The position numbers were made by a program, and so were the translations under genes. Shown in pieces: positions 60,718-64,000 of a DNA stretch of 64,000 bases. Position 1 is the first letter of the stretch, and each line of letters opens with the position of its first letter. Source of the DNA: Colletes latitarsis (Eukaryota > Arthropoda > Insecta > Hymenoptera > Colletidae); the NCBI RefSeq assembly GCF_051014445.1, contig NW_027488369.1:17316001-17380000 (forward strand). Direction: 5' to 3'. The notes below the pieces were generated by a model, which was not told the origin of the DNA, did not search any database, and saw only the letters and a list, made by a program, of their open reading frames with translations.

Positions 60718-62191
60718 GCAAATATATGATCCAGATGATTGCAAATACCAGAACTAACCCTGACATAACCAGCGTTATCCTCTAAAATACGCATCGGAAC
60801 ATGCTTTTAATGACTGTTTCAGTGTGGTACCACATTACTACGTGATCCAAGCCAGAAAAAGCCCAGGATCGGGCCAACAAGAATGCGAAAAATGCGAAAG
60901 TACGAGCCAGATGAGGGAAAATCCCAGACCTAACCGAAACGTAACCGGCGTTATCCCCCAAAATATTAATCGCAACCAGGTATAATTGACTGTTTCGGTG
61001 TGGTACCGCATTGCTACGATGATCCAAACCAGAAAGAGGCCAGGATCTGGCCAACAAGTATGCGAAAAATGCGAAAGTATGAGCCTGATCATTGCAAATA
61101 CCAGAACTAACCCAGACATAACCAGCGTTATCCTCTAAAATATTAATCGCAACCAGGTTTAATTGACTGTTTCGGTGTGGTACTGCATTACTACGTGATC
61201 CAGACCAGAAAAAGGCCAGGATCTTGCCAACAAGTATGCGCAAAATGCGAAACTACGAGCCAGATGAGGGCAAATCCCGGACCAAACCGAGACATAAACG
61301 GCGTTATCGTCTAAAATATTAATCGCAACCAGGTTTAATTGACTGTTTCGGTGTGGTTCTGCATTACTACGTGATCCAGACTAGAAAAAGGCCAGGATCT
61401 GGCCAACAAGTATGCGAAAAATGCGAAAGTATGAGCCAGATGATTGCAATTACCAGAACTAACCCAGACATAACCAGCGTTATCCTCTAAAATATTAATC
61501 GCAACCAGGTTTAATTGACTGTTTCGGTGTGGTACTGCATTACTACGTGATCCAGACCAGAAAAAGGCCAGGATCTGGCCAACAAGTATGCGCAAAATGC
61601 GAAAGTACGAGCCAGATGAGGGCAAATCCCAGACCTAACCGAGACATAACCAGCGTTATCCTCTAAAATATTAATCGCAACCAGGTATAATTGACTGTTT
61701 CGGTGTGGTACCACATTGCTACGATGATCCAATCCAGAAAGAGGCTAGGATCTGGCTAACAAGTATGCGAAAAATGCGAAAGTACGAGCCAGATGAGGGC
61801 AAATCCCAGACCAAACCGAGACATAACCGGTGTTATCCTGTAAAATATTAAACGCAACCGGGTTTAATTGACTGTTTCCGTGTGGAACCACATTACTACG
61901 GGATCCAAACCAGAAAAAACCCAGGATCTGGCCAACAACTATCAGAAAAACACGAAAGTATGAGCCAGATGATTGCAAATACCAGAACTATCCCAGGCAT
62001 AACCAGCGTTATCCTCTAAAATATTATTCGCAACCAGGTTTAATTGACTGTTTCGGTGTGGTACCACATTACTACGTGGTCCAAGCGAGAAAAAGGCCAG
62101 GATCTGGCCAACAAGGATGAGAAAAATGCGAATATTTGATCCAGATGATTGCAAATACCAGAACTAACCCTGACATAACCAGCGTTATCCT

Positions 62192-62695
62192 CTAAAATAC
62201 GCATCGGAACATGCTTTTAATGACTGTTTCAGTGTGGTACCACATTACTACGTGATCCAAACCAGAAAAATCCCAGGATCGGGCCAACAAGAATGCGAAA
62301 AATGCGAAAGTACGAGCCAGATGAGGGAAAATCCCAGACCTAACCGAGACGTAACCGGCGTTATCCCCTAAAATATTAATCGCAACCAGGTATAATTGAC
62401 TGTTTCGGTGTGGTACCGCATTGCTACGATGATCCAAACCAGAAAGAGGCCAGGATCTGGCCAACAAGTATGCGAAAAATGCGAAAGTATGAGCCAGATG
62501 ATTGCAAATACCAGAACTAACCCAGACATAACCAGCGTTATCCTCTAAAATATTAATCGCAACCAGGTTTAATTGACTGTTTCGGTGTGGTACTGCATTA
62601 CTACGTGATCCAGACCAGAAAAAGGCCAGGATCTGGCCAACAAGTATGCGCAAAATGCGAAAGTACGAGCCAGATGAGGGCAAATCCCAGACCAA
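62192..62695 (+). repeat. Recurrent three-monomer unit with GGAACATGC, 177-bp and GTACTGC classes
   Basis: The same succession of three monomers occurs at 158-661, 8390-8893, 38328-38831 and here, and in closely related form at 56554-57045, 58668-59159 and 60782-61243. It starts with TACGCATCGGAACATGCTTT and contains the 177-bp GCTACGATGATCC monomer in second place. It is the most widely dispersed higher-order unit I could follow. Confidence 0.75.
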
Positions 62696-64000
62696 AGCGA
62701 GACATAAACGGCGTTATCCTCTAAAATATTAATCGCAACCAGGTTTGATTGACTGTTTCGGTGCGGCACTGCATTACTACGTGATCCAGACTAGAAAAAG
62801 GCCAGGATCTGGCCAACAAGTATGCGAAAAATGCGAAAGTACGAGCCAGATGAGGGCAAATCCCAGACCAAACCGAGACGTAACTGGCGTTATCCCCTAA
62901 AATATTAATCGCAACCAGGTATAATTGACTGTTTCGGTGTGGTACCGCATTGCTACGATGATCCAAACCAGAAAGAGGCCAGGATCTGGCCAACAAGTAT
63001 GCGAAAAATGCGAAAGTATGAGCCAGATGATTGCAAATACCAGAACTATGCCTGACATAACCAGCGTTATCCTCTAAAATACGAATCGGAACATGCTTTT
63101 AATGACTGTTTCAGTGTGGTAACACATTACTACGAGGTCCAAACCAGAAAAATCCCAGGATCGGGCCAACAAGAATGCGAGAAACGCGAAAGTACGAGCC
63201 ACATGAGGGAAAATCCCAGACCTAACCCAGACATAACGGCGTTATCCGCTAAAATATTAATCGCAACCAGGTGTAATTGACTGTTACGGTGTGGTACCGC
63301 ATTGCTACGATGATCCAAACCAGAAAGAGGCCAGGATCTGGCCAACAAGTATGCGAAAAATGCGAAAGTATGAGCCAGATGTTTGCAAATCCCAGACCTA
63401 ACCGAGACATAACCGGCGTTATCCTCTAAAATATTAATTGCAATCAGGTTTAATTAACTGTTTCAGTGTGGTACCACATTACTACGTGATCCAAATCAGA
63501 AAAAGCCCAGGATCTGCCCAACAAGTATGCGAAAAATGCGAAAGTACGAGCCAGATGAGGGCAAATCCCAGACCTAACCGAGACATAACCGGCGTTATCC
63601 TCTAAAATATTAATCGCAACCAGGTTTATTTGACTGTTTCGGTGTGGTAACGCATTACTACGTGATCCAAACCAGATAAAGCCCAGGATCTGGCCAACAA
63701 GTATCAGAAAAATGCGAAAGTTCGAGCCAGATGAGGGCAAATACCAGACCTAACCCAGACAAAACCGGCGTTATCCCATAAAATATTAATCGCAACCAGG
63801 TTTAATTGACTGTTTCGGTGTGGTACCGCATTGCTACGATGTTCCAAACCAGAAAGAGGCCAGGATCTGGCTAACAAGTATGCGAAAAATGCGAAAGTAC
63901 GAGCCAGATGAGGGCAAATCCCAGACCAAGCCGAGTCATAACCTGCGTTATCATGTAAAATATTAATCGCAACCAGGTTTAATTGACTGTTTCGGTGTGG

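Larger units (their letters stand above)
54383..64000 (+). repeat. Satellite array, right segment
   Basis: The same satellite continues to the end of the window in the same orientation and phase after the second retrotransposon. The segment begins with the right copy of the target-site duplication. It holds a nearly perfect 2114-bp tandem duplication between about 56490 and 60717. No gene, RNA gene or other mobile element is visible. Confidence 0.97.

Noticed and set aside
1..64000. CRISPR array
   Set aside because: The repeat unit is about 176 bp with no unique spacers, monomers are contiguous, and the embedded elements are eukaryotic non-LTR retrotransposons.

Overview
The window is almost entirely a tandem satellite array of about 176 bp per monomer. 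I estimate about 335 head-to-tail copies, all in the same orientation and running off both ends of the window. Two GC-rich non-LTR retrotransposon copies interrupt it. I see no single-copy host gene, tRNA, rRNA, CRISPR array or telomeric repeat. The retrotransposon encodes an APE-type endonuclease, a reverse transcriptase and a C-terminal CCHC knuckle in one ORF2 and ends in poly(A). This is the layout of the arthropod-restricted R1 clade (R1, TRAS, SART, Waldo relatives), so the host is probably an insect; a hymenopteran would fit but I cannot prove the order. The setting is most likely pericentromeric or centromeric heterochromatin (inference).

Layout: satellite 1-29129; retrotransposon copy 1 at 29130-30899 (5'-truncated, one nonsense codon, 37-nt poly(A)); satellite 30900-51068; retrotransposon copy 2 at 51069-54382 (5'-truncated inside the endonuclease, otherwise open ORF2, 20-nt poly(A)); satellite 54383-64000. 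The satellite contains several monomer classes and a mosaic of higher-order duplications at offsets near whole numbers of monomers: 8232, 4052-4228, 3700, 2466, 2114, 1937, 1717 and 1056 bp, plus a segment repeated about 29.9 kb away. A 2114-bp block at 56.5-60.7 kb is duplicated almost perfectly, so it is very recent.

The main finding is that both retrotransposon copies sit at exactly the same place in the monomer. If position 1 is the T of the TGACTG motif, both 5' junctions fall after position 102. Both poly(A) tails abut the AAAGTA that starts at position 87. Copy 2 has a 13-16 bp target-site duplication of that segment. The flanking monomers differ and the copies are truncated at different points, so these look like independent insertions. 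This points to an R1-clade element with sequence-specific targeting of a satellite, by analogy with R1 in 28S rDNA and TRAS/SART in telomeric repeats. The element also carries a chain of about seven strong hairpins in its 3' UTR and long perfect inverted repeats in the coding region, one of them over the catalytic reverse transcriptase motif A.

The many roughly 290-nt open frames in the satellite are products of the repeat and are not annotated as genes.
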